DNA from: Streptomyces netropsis
GTDB taxonomy: Bacteria > Actinomycetota > Actinomycetes > Streptomycetales > Streptomycetaceae
Length of the DNA stretch: 64,000 nt
Assembly (NCBI RefSeq): GCF_014203545.1
Contig: NZ_JACHJG010000007.1
Span: 237,391-301,390, forward strand
Direction of reading: 5' to 3'
Below, piece after piece: positions 46,391 through 55,761 of the stretch; position 1 is the first letter of the stretch, and each line of letters starts with the position of its first letter. Below the pieces are notes generated by a model that was not told the DNA's origin, did not search any database, and saw nothing but the letters and a program-made list of their open reading frames with translations. Made by a program: the position numbers and the translations under genes.

Positions 46391-49030
46391 ATGAGCGAGC
46401 ATCGTCGCAAGCCGCCGCAGTCCCAGGGCGGCGGACGGGCCGCGTCCCGGCGCGCGGCGCAGCAGCCGGATGCCGGCCGCCGCGCCGCACCGCCGGGGGG
46501 CGCGGCCGAGTCCAGCCATGGCCACATGGCTGATTCGCAGTACACAAGCAGGTCCGGAGCCCGGCGCGGGGCGCAGCGCGGTGACGGTGCCACCGGGCGC
46601 AGACGTCCGGCCCCGGGGGCCGGTGGAGCGGGCCGGGGGCGGCGGGACAGCGGCCGCCCGGCCAAGAAGCGCTTCATCGACTACCCGCGGGCGGGCAAGG
46701 TCGGTGCGCGGCGCTGGTTGCCGTCGTGGAAGCTGGTCACCGGGCTGTGCATCGCCTTTCTCGGGTTGATCATCGGTGTCGTCGGGATCGCGCTGCTGAT
46801 CGTGCAGGTGCCGACGGCGCGAGCCGCCTCGACCGTCCAGAAGAACGTCTATTACTGGGCGGACGGCGACCAGATGGTCGTGGCCGGTGGTGGTGAGCTC
46901 AACCGTCAGATCGTGCCGATCGCCAAGATTCCCGAGGCGATGCAGAACGCGGTGGTCTCGGCCGAGAACGCCACGTTCTGGGAGGACCAGGGCGTCGACC
47001 CGATGGGTATCGCCCGTGCCGTGGTCAAGATGGCGCAGGGCGGTGAGACGCAGAGTGGTTCGACCATCACCCAGCAGTTCGTGAAGAACACCTATCTCAG
47101 TCAGGACCAGACGCTGACGCGTAAGGCCACCGAGCTGCTGATCTCGATAAAGGTGGGGGCGACCGAGGACAAGAGCAAGATCCTCGAGGGCTACCTCAAC
47201 ACGGCCTACTACGGACGTGGCGCCTACGGTATCCAGGCCGCCGCACGGGCGTATTACAACAAGGACTGCACGGAGCTGAACGCGAGCGAGAGCGCGTTCC
47301 TGGCGGCGACCTTGAACGGCCCGAACCTGTACGACCCGTACGGCGGTCAGGGGCCCGCGGCCACTCCGGAGAAGAACACGAAGCGGGCCACGGACCGCTG
47401 GAAGTGGACGCTGGAACGAGAGGTCGAGGTCAGCCACAAGTACCTGTCGCCGGGAGAGCGCGACAAGTGGATCGCGAAGGGGTTCCCGAAGCCCCAGCCG
47501 CCCAAGCCGGCGACCAACCGGGCCGGGCAGATCGGCTATCTCACCAGCCTCGCCGACAACTACATCGTCGCGCACTCCAACCTCAGCAAGGCCCAGTTGG
47601 ACAAGGGTGGATTCCAGATCCACACCACGTTCGACAAGAAAAAGGTGAACGCGCTGGCCAAGTCGGTGGCGGACGTCCGCAAGGCCAACATCAAGCCGAA
47701 CGCGCGCGAGGTCGACAAGCACGTGCAGTTCGGCGGGGCCTCCGTGGATCCCAAGACCGGCAAGATCGTCGCCATTTACGGCGGTGAGAACGCGCTGGAG
47801 CACTTCACCAACAACGCCGACTACACCGGTGTCCAGGTGGGATCGACGTTCAAGCCCTTCGTCCTGGCCGCCGCGATGACGCACGGAAAGCGCAATCCGG
47901 CACTCGGCTCGCACCAGACCGATTCCCAGCGCACGGTGGTCTCGCCGGACAGCATCTACAACGGTGACAACAAGCTGACGCTGCAGGACTACAACGGCCA
48001 GGTCTGGCACGACCAGAACGGCAGCGAGTGGCATCAGAGGAACGACGGTGACGAGGACAAGGGACTCGTCACCCTGCGTACCGCCATGCAGTACTCGGTG
48101 AATACGCCCTTCATACAGCTCGGCATGGACGTCGGCACCGACCTGGTGAAGGAGTCGGCGGTCAAGGCGGGACTGGACGAGGACCAGCTGGCCTCCCTTT
48201 CCCCGACCTTCTCCCTCGGTACGTCGGCGCCCAGTGCGATCCGCCTGGCGGGCTCCTACGCGACCTTCGCCGCGAGCGGGAAGCAGATCGACCCCTATTC
48301 GGTCGAGAAGGTGGAGAAGGACGGCAAGCCGCTCTTCAAGCACGAGGAGAAGAGCGCGCAGGCCTTCGACGCGAATGTGGCGAACAACGTCACCGACGTG
48401 CTGAGGACGGTCGTGCAGGACGGCACGGGTACCGCGGCGCAGCTGGGTGACCGCCCGGTGGCGGGCAAGACCGGTACGACCGACGAGAACCGCTCGGCCT
48501 GGTTCGCCGGCTACACCCCGCAGCTGTCCACGGCGATCGGTATGTATCGCGTCGACCCCAACGCGAAGAAGCAGGAATTCCTGTCGATGCGCGGTGTGGG
48601 TGGCAAGGCGACCATTCACGGTGCCTCGTTCCCGGCCGAGATCTGGGCCGACTACATGGGCAAGGCACTGAAGGGGAAGCCGATCGAGCAGTTCGAGGCG
48701 GCGCAGCCGATCGGCAAGAAGATCTACGGAGACGGCGCGAGCCCCTCCCCCAGCCCGACCCCGTCCACGGCCGCGTCGCCGACGCCGTCGAAGTCCGCGT
48801 CGCCGAGCCCGTCGAAGACCCCGAAGAAGTCCCCGTCGCCGAGCAGGTCCTGCCACCCGCTCGACCCGCGGTGCAAGCCCGGCGGCCCCGGAGGCCCGGG
48901 GGGCGGCAACGGAGGCGCGTCGGGCGGTCCCGGTGGCCCGGGCGGAGACACGGGCAGTCCGGGTGAGTCCCCGGAGCCGGACCCGACCCGGGGCCGCCCG
49001 GGAGGGCTGTTCGGCGGTCCGAGTAACTAG
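46391..49030 (+). CDS. Class A penicillin-binding protein (transglycosylase/transpeptidase)
   Basis: An 879-aa bifunctional cell-wall enzyme. A basic cytoplasmic N-terminus (about 115 residues) precedes the membrane helix (about 122-142). The glycosyltransferase domain has SAENATFWEDQGVD and GSTITQQFVKN; the transpeptidase has the SxxK motif STFK, SVN (in YSVNTPF) and KTGTT. Past about 770 the tail is Ser/Pro then Gly-rich, ending GGLFGGPSN. The ATG at 46391 is chosen by family N-terminus. Motif 1 has Asn in place of the first Asp of the usual EDxxF. Confidence 0.94.
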   Translation: MSEHRRKPPQSQGGGRAASRRAAQQPDAGRRAAPPGGAAESSHGHMADSQYTSRSGARRGAQRGDGATGRRRPAPGAGGAGRGRRDSGRPAKKRFIDYPRAGKVGARRWLPSWKLVTGLCIAFLGLIIGVVGIALLIVQVPTARAASTVQKNVYYWADGDQMVVAGGGELNRQIVPIAKIPEAMQNAVVSAENATFWEDQGVDPMGIARAVVKMAQGGETQSGSTITQQFVKNTYLSQDQTLTRKATELLISIKVGATEDKSKILEGYLNTAYYGRGAYGIQAAARAYYNKDCTELNASESAFLAATLNGPNLYDPYGGQGPAATPEKNTKRATDRWKWTLEREVEVSHKYLSPGERDKWIAKGFPKPQPPKPATNRAGQIGYLTSLADNYIVAHSNLSKAQLDKGGFQIHTTFDKKKVNALAKSVADVRKANIKPNAREVDKHVQFGGASVDPKTGKIVAIYGGENALEHFTNNADYTGVQVGSTFKPFVLAAAMTHGKRNPALGSHQTDSQRTVVSPDSIYNGDNKLTLQDYNGQVWHDQNGSEWHQRNDGDEDKGLVTLRTAMQYSVNTPFIQLGMDVGTDLVKESAVKAGLDEDQLASLSPTFSLGTSAPSAIRLAGSYATFAASGKQIDPYSVEKVEKDGKPLFKHEEKSAQAFDANVANNVTDVLRTVVQDGTGTAAQLGDRPVAGKTGTTDENRSAWFAGYTPQLSTAIGMYRVDPNAKKQEFLSMRGVGGKATIHGASFPAEIWADYMGKALKGKPIEQFEAAQPIGKKIYGDGASPSPSPTPSTAASPTPSKSASPSPSKTPKKSPSPSRSCHPLDPRCKPGGPGGPGGGNGGASGGPGGPGGDTGSPGESPEPDPTRGRPGGLFGGPSN

Positions 49031-49068
49031 CCCGACCTGCCGGTACACCCATCCGGAGTGATCCTTTT

Positions 49069-49104
49069 CGAGGGCCGTCCCGCATTCGAGCGGGGCGGCC
49101 CTCG
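49069..49104 (+). terminator. Terminator after the penicillin-binding protein gene
   Basis: An inverted repeat with arms CGAGGGCCGTCCCGC and GCGGGGCGGCCCTCG, 39 bp past the stop. A DnaA box TTGTCCACA follows at 49108-49116. Confidence 0.82.
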
Positions 49105-49156
49105 AGGTTGTCCACAGGCTCCGGCGGGCGACAGGCTCTTACGGCAGGATGTCCGC

Positions 49157-50650
49157 ATGAGGAGCGTGCGGGACGACGAGCAGGTACGGCCCACCGTCGA
49201 GGACGAGGTGGCCGCCGCCGGCAGTGAGCTCATCGGCGGACCGTCCGGGCGGCGTGCCCTGGCCGGACTGGGCTGGTGGACGCCGGTCCGGGTGATCGCG
49301 CTGGTCGCGCTCGGCATGTTCGCGCTCGGGATGGTGCAGAAGCTGCCCTGCTACAACTACGGCTGGTTCTACGGCGCCACCACCCAGTACACGCACGCCT
49401 GCTACTCCGACATCCCCCACCTCTACAGCGGGCGCGGCTTCGATCTCGGGCTCGTCCCGTATTTCGACAAGATCCCGCAGACCGTGTCCGGTGGCATGGA
49501 CTATCTGGAGTATCCGGTCCTCACCGGGTTGTTCATGGAGATCGCCGCCCGGCTCACCCCCGGGGGCGGGAGCATCCAGCACCGCGAGCAGCTCTACTGG
49601 CTGATCAACTCCGGCATGCTGATGGCCTGTGCCGCGGTGATCGCGCTGTGCGTGGCCCGGACGCACCGCCGCCGCCCCTGGGACGCGCTCCTGGTCGCCC
49701 TCGCGCCGGCGTTCGCTCTCACGGCCACCATCAACTGGGATCTGTTCGCGGTCGCCCTCACGGCCGCCGCGATGCTCATGTGGTCACGCGGCCGGTCCCT
49801 CGCGGCGGGCATCCTGATCGGTCTCGCCGCCGCGGCGAAGCTGTATCCGGCGCTGCTGCTCGGGCCGCTGTTCATCCTGTGCTGGCGGGCCGGGCGTCAC
49901 CGGGCGTTCCTCAGGGCTGTGGCCGGCGCGGCCGGGGCCTGGCTGGTGGTGAATCTGCCGGTCATGCTGACGCACGACGCGAGCGGTTTCCACGTCCGCG
50001 AGGGCTGGGCGAAGTTCTACACCTTCAGCCAGGAGCGGCCGGTCGACTTCGGTTCGGTCTGGCTCTTCATCTCCCAGCGCACCGGGAATCCGCTGGAGGA
50101 AGCCAACACGTACGCGACGCTGCTGATGATCCTCGGCTGTCTGGCCCTGGGGTTCCTCGGGCTGTACGCGCCCAGGCGGCCGCGCTTCGCGCAGCTGGTC
50201 TTCCTGGTGGTGGCGCTCTTCATCCTGACCAACAAGGTCTATTCGCCGCAGTACGTGCTGTGGCTGATCCCGCTCGCGGCGCTGGCCCGCCCGAAGTGGC
50301 GTGACTTCCTCATTTGGCAGGCGTGCGAGGTCCTGTACTTCCTCGGCATCTGGTTCTACCTGGCCTACACGGGAAGCGGCGACAAGCACCAGGGTCTGCC
50401 CGTGGAGGGTTACCAACTGGCGATCGTGCTGCACCTGTTGGGCACGCTGTACCTCTGCGCGGTCGTCGTGCGCGACATCCTGCTGCCGGAGCGGGACGTC
50501 GTCCGGCGGGACGGCTCGGACGACCCCTCGGGCGGTGTGCTGGACGGGGCCCCGGACATATTCGTCCTCGGCTCCGCGCGCCGGGCACGGCACGCGGAGA
50601 CTCTCGAAGGCACACGCGTCCAATGGGGTGCCGCGAGCCGCGAACCGTAG
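49157..50650 (+). CDS. Glycosyltransferase 87 / DUF2029 membrane protein
   Basis: A 497-aa polytopic protein with about 10 to 12 helices. Features of polyprenol-phosphate-mannose-dependent transferases are visible: an acidic residue early in the first external loop region, LYSGRGFDLGLVPYFD, GGMDYLEYPVLTGLFM, and KVYSPQYVLWLIPL near the end. This family adds sugars to lipids or lipoglycans on the outer face. The ATG at 49157 is chosen by an AGGA upstream and a sensible cytoplasmic start. It follows the penicillin-binding protein gene. The acceptor is unknown. Confidence 0.83.
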   Translation: MRSVRDDEQVRPTVEDEVAAAGSELIGGPSGRRALAGLGWWTPVRVIALVALGMFALGMVQKLPCYNYGWFYGATTQYTHACYSDIPHLYSGRGFDLGLVPYFDKIPQTVSGGMDYLEYPVLTGLFMEIAARLTPGGGSIQHREQLYWLINSGMLMACAAVIALCVARTHRRRPWDALLVALAPAFALTATINWDLFAVALTAAAMLMWSRGRSLAAGILIGLAAAAKLYPALLLGPLFILCWRAGRHRAFLRAVAGAAGAWLVVNLPVMLTHDASGFHVREGWAKFYTFSQERPVDFGSVWLFISQRTGNPLEEANTYATLLMILGCLALGFLGLYAPRRPRFAQLVFLVVALFILTNKVYSPQYVLWLIPLAALARPKWRDFLIWQACEVLYFLGIWFYLAYTGSGDKHQGLPVEGYQLAIVLHLLGTLYLCAVVVRDILLPERDVVRRDGSDDPSGGVLDGAPDIFVLGSARRARHAETLEGTRVQWGAASREP

Positions 50651-50685
50651 TCACGCGGCTCCGGCCCCGCATCAGGGGGGGTGGA

Positions 50686-51717
50686 TCAGTGATCGAGCAG
50701 ACGGTCGAACTGGGTGGTGGTGTGCCGCAGGTGGGCCACCAGTTCGTCGCCGACCTGGGGGGCGGGGACGTCGCCGGGCACGAACAGGATGGAGACCTGC
50801 ATGTGCGGGGGCTCCGCGAACCAGCGCTGCTTGCCCGCCCAGACGAAGGGCGAGAGGTTGCGGTTCATCGTCGCGAGTCCGGCCCTGGCGACGCCCTTGG
50901 CGCGCGGCATCATGCCGTGCAGTGCCTTCGGGGCCTCCAGGCCGACGCCGTGCGAGGTGCCGCCGGCCACCACGACCAGGTAGCCGTCGCCGGCCGCCTT
51001 CTGCTGGCGGTAGCCGAAGCGGTCGCCCTTGGCGACGGGCGTGACGTCCAGGACGGCACCCCGGTACTGGGTGGCGTCGTGGTCGCCGAGCCACAGCCGG
51101 GTGCCGATGCGGGCGCGGAAGCGCGTCTGCGGGAACTGCTGCTGCAGATGGGCGAGTTCATCGGCCTTGAGGTGGCTGACGAACATGGTGTGCAGCGGCA
51201 GCCGCGCGTTGCGCAGCCGCTCCATCCAGCCCATGACCTCGCCGACGGCGTCGGAGCCGTCGGTGCGGTCCAGCGGGAGGTGGATGGCGAAGCCCTCCAG
51301 GCGCACGTCCTCGATGGCGGCGTGCAGCTTGGGGAGGTCCTCCTCGCTGATGCCGTGGCGCTTCATGCTGCTCATGACCTCGACCACGACGCGGGCGCCC
51401 ACGAGGCCGCGCACGCCGTCGACGGAGGAGACCGACCGGATGGCCCGGTCGGGCAGCGGCACCGGCTCCTCGCCGAGGCGGAACGGCGTCAGCACGAGCA
51501 GATCACCGCTGAAGAAGTCCTTGATGCGGGCCGCTTCGTAGGTCGTGCCGACGGCGAGTATGTCCGTCCCGAAGCGGGCGGCCTCGTCGGCCAGCCGCTC
51601 GTGGCCGAAGCCGTAGCCGTTGCCCTTGCAGACCGGGACTATCCCCGGGAACTGCTGAAGGACGGTCTGCTGGTGTGCCCGCCAACGCGCGGTGTCGACG
51701 TAGAGCGTGAGCGCCAT
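50686..51717 (-). CDS. Alanine racemase-like PLP enzyme
   Basis: A 343-aa protein of the fold-type III PLP family. The PLP lysine is probably Lys31 in VCKGNGYGFGHERLA, close to the canonical KANAYGHG. A TIM-barrel region follows (RLEGFAIHLPLDRTDG, LPLHTMFVSHL, RIGTRLWLGD). The C-terminal beta domain has GDRFGYRQQKAAGDG where the catalytic tyrosine region lies. It is shorter than typical Alr (about 370-390). It sits directly downstream of femX, suggesting a role in peptidoglycan precursor or bridge synthesis. Activity as an alanine racemase is not certain. Confidence 0.75.
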   Translation of the reverse strand: MALTLYVDTARWRAHQQTVLQQFPGIVPVCKGNGYGFGHERLADEAARFGTDILAVGTTYEAARIKDFFSGDLLVLTPFRLGEEPVPLPDRAIRSVSSVDGVRGLVGARVVVEVMSSMKRHGISEEDLPKLHAAIEDVRLEGFAIHLPLDRTDGSDAVGEVMGWMERLRNARLPLHTMFVSHLKADELAHLQQQFPQTRFRARIGTRLWLGDHDATQYRGAVLDVTPVAKGDRFGYRQQKAAGDGYLVVVAGGTSHGVGLEAPKALHGMMPRAKGVARAGLATMNRNLSPFVWAGKQRWFAEPPHMQVSILFVPGDVPAPQVGDELVAHLRHTTTQFDRLLDH

Positions 51718-51813
51718 GGCCGGTCCCGGAACCTTTCGCTGAGTCTGCTGTGTGACGTGGTCGTGTGTCTGACGGCGCTGCCTCGTGGCCCGGCGGACGG
51801 CCGGGCCGACGGG

Positions 51814-52932
51814 TCAGCGGCGCGACATGTACATGTCGAGGGCCTTGTGCAGCAGCTTGTTGAGCGGGAAGTCCCACTCGCCGAGGTACTCCGCCGCCTG
51901 GCCGCCCGTGCCGACCTTGAACTGGATGAGGCCGAAGAGGTGGTCGCTCTCGTCGAGCGAGTCGCCGATGCCGCGCAGGTCGTAGACGCTCGCCCCCAGG
52001 GCGTAGGCGTCGCGCAGCATGCGCCACTGCATCGCGTTCGACGGGCGGACCTCGCGCTTGTGGTTGGCGGAGGCGCCGTAGGAGTACCAGACGTGGCCGC
52101 CGACGATCAGCATCGTCGCCGCGGCGACCGCCTCGCCCTCGTGCACGGCGAAGTACAGCCGCATGCGGTTGGGGTCCTCGGTGTTGAGGGCGGTCCACAT
52201 GCGCTGGAAGTAACTGAGCGGGCGCGGGCGGAACTTGTCGCGCTCGGCCGTGATCTCGTACAGGTGCTGCCAGGTCGCCAGGTCCTCGTAGCCGCCCTGG
52301 ACCACCTCGACGCCGGCCTTCTCGGCCTTCTTGATGTTGCGGCGCCACAGCTGGTTGAAGCCCTTGTGGACGTCCTCCAGCGAGCGGTTCTCCAGCGGCA
52401 CCTGGAAGACGTAGCGCGGCTGGACGTCACCGAAGCCGGCGCCGCCGTCCTCGCCCTGCTGCCAGCCCATGCGGCGCAGCTGGTCGGCGACCTCGAAGGC
52501 GCGCGGCTCGATGTGGGTGGCCTCGACGTCCCGCAGACGCTTGACGTCGGGGTCGGCGATGCCGGACTTGATGGCATTGGAGTCCCAGCGCCGGATGACG
52601 ACGGGCGGGCCCATCTTCACGGAGAAGGCGCCCTGCTGCTTGAGGTGGGCCAGCATGGGCCGCAGCCAGTCGTCCAGGTGCGGGGAGAACCAGTTGATGA
52701 CCGGGCCCTCGGGCAGGTAGGCCAGGTATCGCTTGATCTTGGGCAGCTGGCGGTACAGGACCAGGCCGGCGCCGACGAGCTGGCCGGTCTTGTCGAACCA
52801 GCCCAGGCTCTCCGAGCGCCACTCCGCCTTTACATCAGCCCAGGCCGGGACCTGCATGTGGCTGGCCGCGGGCAGGCTCTGGATGTACGCCAGATGCTGC
52901 TCACGGCTAATGGTCCTCAGGGTCAGGCTCAT
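51814..52932 (-). CDS. femX: FemX-type peptidoglycan bridge aminoacyltransferase
   Basis: A 372-aa FemABX enzyme. Two GNAT-like halves are present; characteristic parts are HMQVPAWADVKAEW, YLPEGPVINW, LEDVHKGFNQLWRRNIKKAEKAGVEV, AVAAATMLIVGGHVWYSYGAS and the C-terminal LFGLIQFKVGTGG. In S. coelicolor FemX adds the first glycine to the lipid II stem peptide. GAGGAG precedes the ATG. The alanine-racemase-like gene follows 96 bp downstream on the same strand. Confidence 0.92.
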   Translation of the reverse strand: MSLTLRTISREQHLAYIQSLPAASHMQVPAWADVKAEWRSESLGWFDKTGQLVGAGLVLYRQLPKIKRYLAYLPEGPVINWFSPHLDDWLRPMLAHLKQQGAFSVKMGPPVVIRRWDSNAIKSGIADPDVKRLRDVEATHIEPRAFEVADQLRRMGWQQGEDGGAGFGDVQPRYVFQVPLENRSLEDVHKGFNQLWRRNIKKAEKAGVEVVQGGYEDLATWQHLYEITAERDKFRPRPLSYFQRMWTALNTEDPNRMRLYFAVHEGEAVAAATMLIVGGHVWYSYGASANHKREVRPSNAMQWRMLRDAYALGASVYDLRGIGDSLDESDHLFGLIQFKVGTGGQAAEYLGEWDFPLNKLLHKALDMYMSRR

Positions 52933-53114
52933 GCGGGGCGCTCCTCGGCAGGTGTGTCCCCAGGGTCGGGGCTCCGGCTCTCGCGCCGAAGCCTACTGCG
53001 ACAGGGGAGCGCCCCGGTTGGGCGTACTGCCGCATGGCTCTGTGCGCCCGCGCCTGTACCCGGAGTGCGGGTACGGACGGGGCGGGGCCCACAGTGGCCG
53101 GCGCGGCCCTGCGG

Positions 53115-53444
53115 CTATCCGAGGACGCCGCCGAAGAGCCCGCCGTGCGCCATGCCCAGGAAGAAGCCCACGGCAGCGGCACCGAGGCCGATGATCAGCA
53201 GGAAACGCTCGCCCGTCGTGGCCGAGATGAACTGGCCCCAGGCCCCGGTGAGGATGCCGACCAGACCGGTCCAGGAGCTGAGCAGATGGAGATTGTGGAA
53301 GGCCGACGAGATGAAGGCGATCGCGCCGAGCACGATCGTCACGGCGACCAAGGTGTTCTCGACGGGGTGGGCCTTGCCGTCGCTGTTCAGCACGGAAGCG
53401 ATCAGCGAGCGGGGGCCTTGTTGCGGTCGAGCATCCTGTGCCAT
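53115..53444 (-). CDS. Small polytopic membrane protein
   Basis: A 109-aa protein with three hydrophobic segments (about 33-52, 58-75 and 80-105) and a C-terminus rich in glycine (GMAHGGLFGGVLG). The ATG at 53444 has a very strong AGGAGGT ribosome-binding site. No family was recognised. It lies between femX and the rpsF operon, divergent from the latter. Confidence 0.8.
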   Translation of the reverse strand: MAQDARPQQGPRSLIASVLNSDGKAHPVENTLVAVTIVLGAIAFISSAFHNLHLLSSWTGLVGILTGAWGQFISATTGERFLLIIGLGAAAVGFFLGMAHGGLFGGVLG

Positions 53445-53719
53445 GGGGATACCTCCTGTAGGCAGGCGGCGCACTGTAGCGCCGGTCACACCCGATGGGT
53501 CCAGATTGCGGTGCCGGACGCCTGGATTTCAACCGGAAGCCGGAGTGCGGGTACTGTGTACCGTCTGCACCGGTGTCTGCCCAGACCAGCTTCGGTCTCC
53601 AGGGGCGACCCAGGGACTTCCGCTGATTGTCAGTGTCGGCCGATACCGTTGTTCACGCATCACGACCCTCCTGCCACGGAACGACCGTGGCCGCTGAGTC
53701 CAAAGGAGGTGGGTTCCAC

Positions 53720-54010
53720 ATGCGTCACTACGAGGTGATGGTCATCCTCGACCCCGATCTCGAGGAGCGCGCTGTCTCCCCGCTGATCGAGAACTTCCTC
53801 TCCGTCGTCCGTGAGGGCAACGGAAAGGTCGAGAAGGTCGACACCTGGGGCCGTCGTCGTCTCTCGTACGAGATCAAGAAGAAGCCCGAGGGCATCTACT
53901 CGGTCATCGACCTGCAGGCCACGCCTGCGGTCGTCAAGGAGCTCGACCGCCAGATGAACCTGAACGAGTCGGTCCTCCGGACCAAGGTCCTCCGTCCCGA
54001 GACCCACTGA
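53720..54010 (+). CDS. rpsF: 30S ribosomal protein S6
   Basis: A 96-aa ribosomal protein, RHYEVMVILDPDLEERAV at the start, and VDTWGRRRLSYEIKKKPEGIY in the core. AAAGGAGGTG sits 10 nt before the ATG. First gene of rpsF-ssb-rpsR-rplI. S6 binds S18, whose gene follows. Confidence 0.98.
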   Translation: MRHYEVMVILDPDLEERAVSPLIENFLSVVREGNGKVEKVDTWGRRRLSYEIKKKPEGIYSVIDLQATPAVVKELDRQMNLNESVLRTKVLRPETH

Positions 54011-54091
54011 ACCCCAGCGGTTCAGAGGTAATCGGGCTGCATCGCAACGAGTAGCAAGCAGCCAGCAGCACACCCGCCGAGAGGTTCATCC

Positions 54092-54682
54092 ATGGCAGGC
54101 GAGACCGTCATCACGGTCGTCGGCAATCTCGTCGACGACCCCGAGCTGCGCTTCACCCCGTCCGGTGCGGCGGTCGCGAAGTTCCGCGTCGCGTCCACTC
54201 CCCGCACCTTCGACCGCCAGACCAACGAGTGGAAGGACGGCGAGAGCCTCTTCCTCACGTGTTCGGTGTGGCGGCAGGCGGCGGAGAACGTCGCCGAGTC
54301 GCTTCAGCGCGGCATGCGCGTCATCGTGCAGGGCCGGCTCAAGCAGCGGTCCTACGAGGACCGCGAGGGCGTCAAGCGCACGGTCTACGAGCTCGACGTC
54401 GAAGAGGTCGGCGCCAGCCTGAAGAACGCCACGGCGAAGGTCACCAAGACCGCGGGTCGCGGTGGCCAGGGTGGCTTCGGCGGCGGCGGCGGTGGTGGCC
54501 AGCAGGGCGGCGGCTGGGGCAACAGCTCCGGCGGCGGCCAGCAGGGCGGCGGCGGTGCTCCCGCCGACGACCCGTGGGCGACCAGTGCTCCGTCCGGCAG
54601 CCAGCAGGGCGGCGGCGGCGGTGGCTGGGGCGGCGGCTCCGGCAACTCCGGCGGCGGCTACTCGGACGAGCCGCCCTTCTAG
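54092..54682 (+). CDS. ssb: Single-stranded DNA-binding protein
   Basis: A 196-aa SSB. The OB fold (about 1-110) starts ETVITVVGNLVDDPELRFT and includes NEWKDGESLFLTCSVWRQAAENVAESL. A Gly/Gln-rich linker with repeated QQGGG leads to the acidic tip SDEPPF that recruits partner proteins. Located between rpsF and rpsR as in most bacteria. Confidence 0.97.
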   Translation: MAGETVITVVGNLVDDPELRFTPSGAAVAKFRVASTPRTFDRQTNEWKDGESLFLTCSVWRQAAENVAESLQRGMRVIVQGRLKQRSYEDREGVKRTVYELDVEEVGASLKNATAKVTKTAGRGGQGGFGGGGGGGQQGGGWGNSSGGGQQGGGGAPADDPWATSAPSGSQQGGGGGGWGGGSGNSGGGYSDEPPF

Positions 54683-54757
54683 GTCCGCAAGGGCCCGGAC
54701 CCTCGTGGTCCGAGGGGCGACAGCACAAAAACTTCTTGATCACACAGGAGAGAGACA

Positions 54758-54994
54758 ATGGCGAAGCCGCCTCCGCGCAAGCCTAAGAAGAAGGTCTGCG
54801 CGTTCTGCAAGGACAAGACCGCTTACGTGGACTACAAGGACACGAACATGCTGCGGAAGTTCATTTCCGACCGCGGCAAGATCCGTGCCCGTCGCGTGAC
54901 CGGCAACTGCACTCAGCACCAGCGTGACGTCGCCACGGCCGTGAAGAACAGCCGTGAGATGGCGCTGCTGCCCTACACCTCGTCCGCGCGATAA
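54758..54994 (+). CDS. rpsR: 30S ribosomal protein S18 (zinc-binding C+ type)
   Basis: A 78-aa S18. It has CAFCKDK near the N-terminus plus a later Cys/His pair (GNCTQHQRDV), the C+ form that can bind zinc. In Streptomyces a zinc-free C- paralogue controlled by Zur exists elsewhere; this operonic copy is the zinc-replete form. GGAGAGAG precedes the ATG. Confidence 0.97.
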   Translation: MAKPPPRKPKKKVCAFCKDKTAYVDYKDTNMLRKFISDRGKIRARRVTGNCTQHQRDVATAVKNSREMALLPYTSSAR

Positions 54995-55012
54995 GGGAAG
55001 GGTGACCGAAAA

Positions 55013-55459
55013 ATGAAGATCATCCTCACCCACGAGGTCTCTGGCCTCGGCACCGCCGGTGACGTCGTTGACGTCAAGGACGGTTACGCTCGCAACTACC
55101 TGGTCCCGCGTGGTTTCGCGATCCGCTGGACCAAGGGTGGCGAGAAGGACGTCGCGCAGATCCGTCGTGGTCGCAAGATCCGCGAGATCGCGACGATCGA
55201 GCAGGCCAACGAGGTCAAGGGTCAGCTCGAGGGCGTCAAGGTCAACCTTGGCACCCGCGCCGGCGACGCCGGCCGTCTGTTCGGCTCCGTCACCCCCGCC
55301 GACATCGCTGCGGCGATCGAGGCTTCGGGTGGCCCGAAGGTCGACAAGCGTCGTGTCGAGGTGGGCTCGCCCATCAAGACCCTGGGCTCGCACCAGGTGA
55401 CCGTGCGTCTGCACGCCGACGTTGTCGCCAAGGTCAACATCGACGTCGTCGCCGCCTGA
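55013..55459 (+). CDS. rplI: 50S ribosomal protein L9
   Basis: A 148-aa L9. N-terminal domain: MKIILTHEVSGLGTAGDVVDV and DGYARNYLVPRGFA (signature), a central helix and the C-terminal globular domain ending in LHADVVAKVNIDVV. It is 18 bp after rpsR and is the last gene of the operon. Confidence 0.98.
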   Translation: MKIILTHEVSGLGTAGDVVDVKDGYARNYLVPRGFAIRWTKGGEKDVAQIRRGRKIREIATIEQANEVKGQLEGVKVNLGTRAGDAGRLFGSVTPADIAAAIEASGGPKVDKRRVEVGSPIKTLGSHQVTVRLHADVVAKVNIDVVAA

Positions 55460-55485
55460 TCGCTGCGCTCGACTGAGTCGATGTG

Positions 55486-55519
55486 AAGGGCCGCACCCCC
55501 TCGGGGGTGCGGCCCTTCG
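55486..55519 (+). terminator. rplI operon terminator
   Basis: AGGGCCGCACCCCC-TCG-GGGGTGCGGCCCT hairpin, about 27 bp past rplI. The rest of the gap to 55761 has no credible gene but contains a tandem 15-bp duplication (GCCGTCGCCGATCCC at 55591 and 55606). Confidence 0.9.
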
Positions 55520-55761
55520 CCGTTGGGGGCGCTGCGGCAGGGGCGTCGGCAGGACGGGGAACCGTAGGGTCGTCCGCCTCCGCGGGTGACGCCGTCGCCG
55601 ATCCCGCCGTCGCCGATCCCGCCGTGGCGATACGAGAAGGCCCGGACGCGGGAGGCCGTGTCCAGCCGGAGGGGGACGGCGGGCAGCAGGGCAGGGCACA
55701 GGGCCCGTCGCAGGGTTCTGTGGTCGCCTCGCTCGCGCAGGGCTACCGCTTCAGCGCAGCG

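Noticed and set aside
46355..49048. 897-codon open frame on the minus strand
   Set aside because: Antisense shadow of the class A penicillin-binding protein gene; translated sequence is Arg/Leu/Val-rich without any recognisable motif.
50314..53697. 1127-codon open frame on the plus strand
   Set aside because: Antisense to the alanine-racemase-like, femX and small membrane genes, all of which have recognised features or strong ribosome-binding sites.
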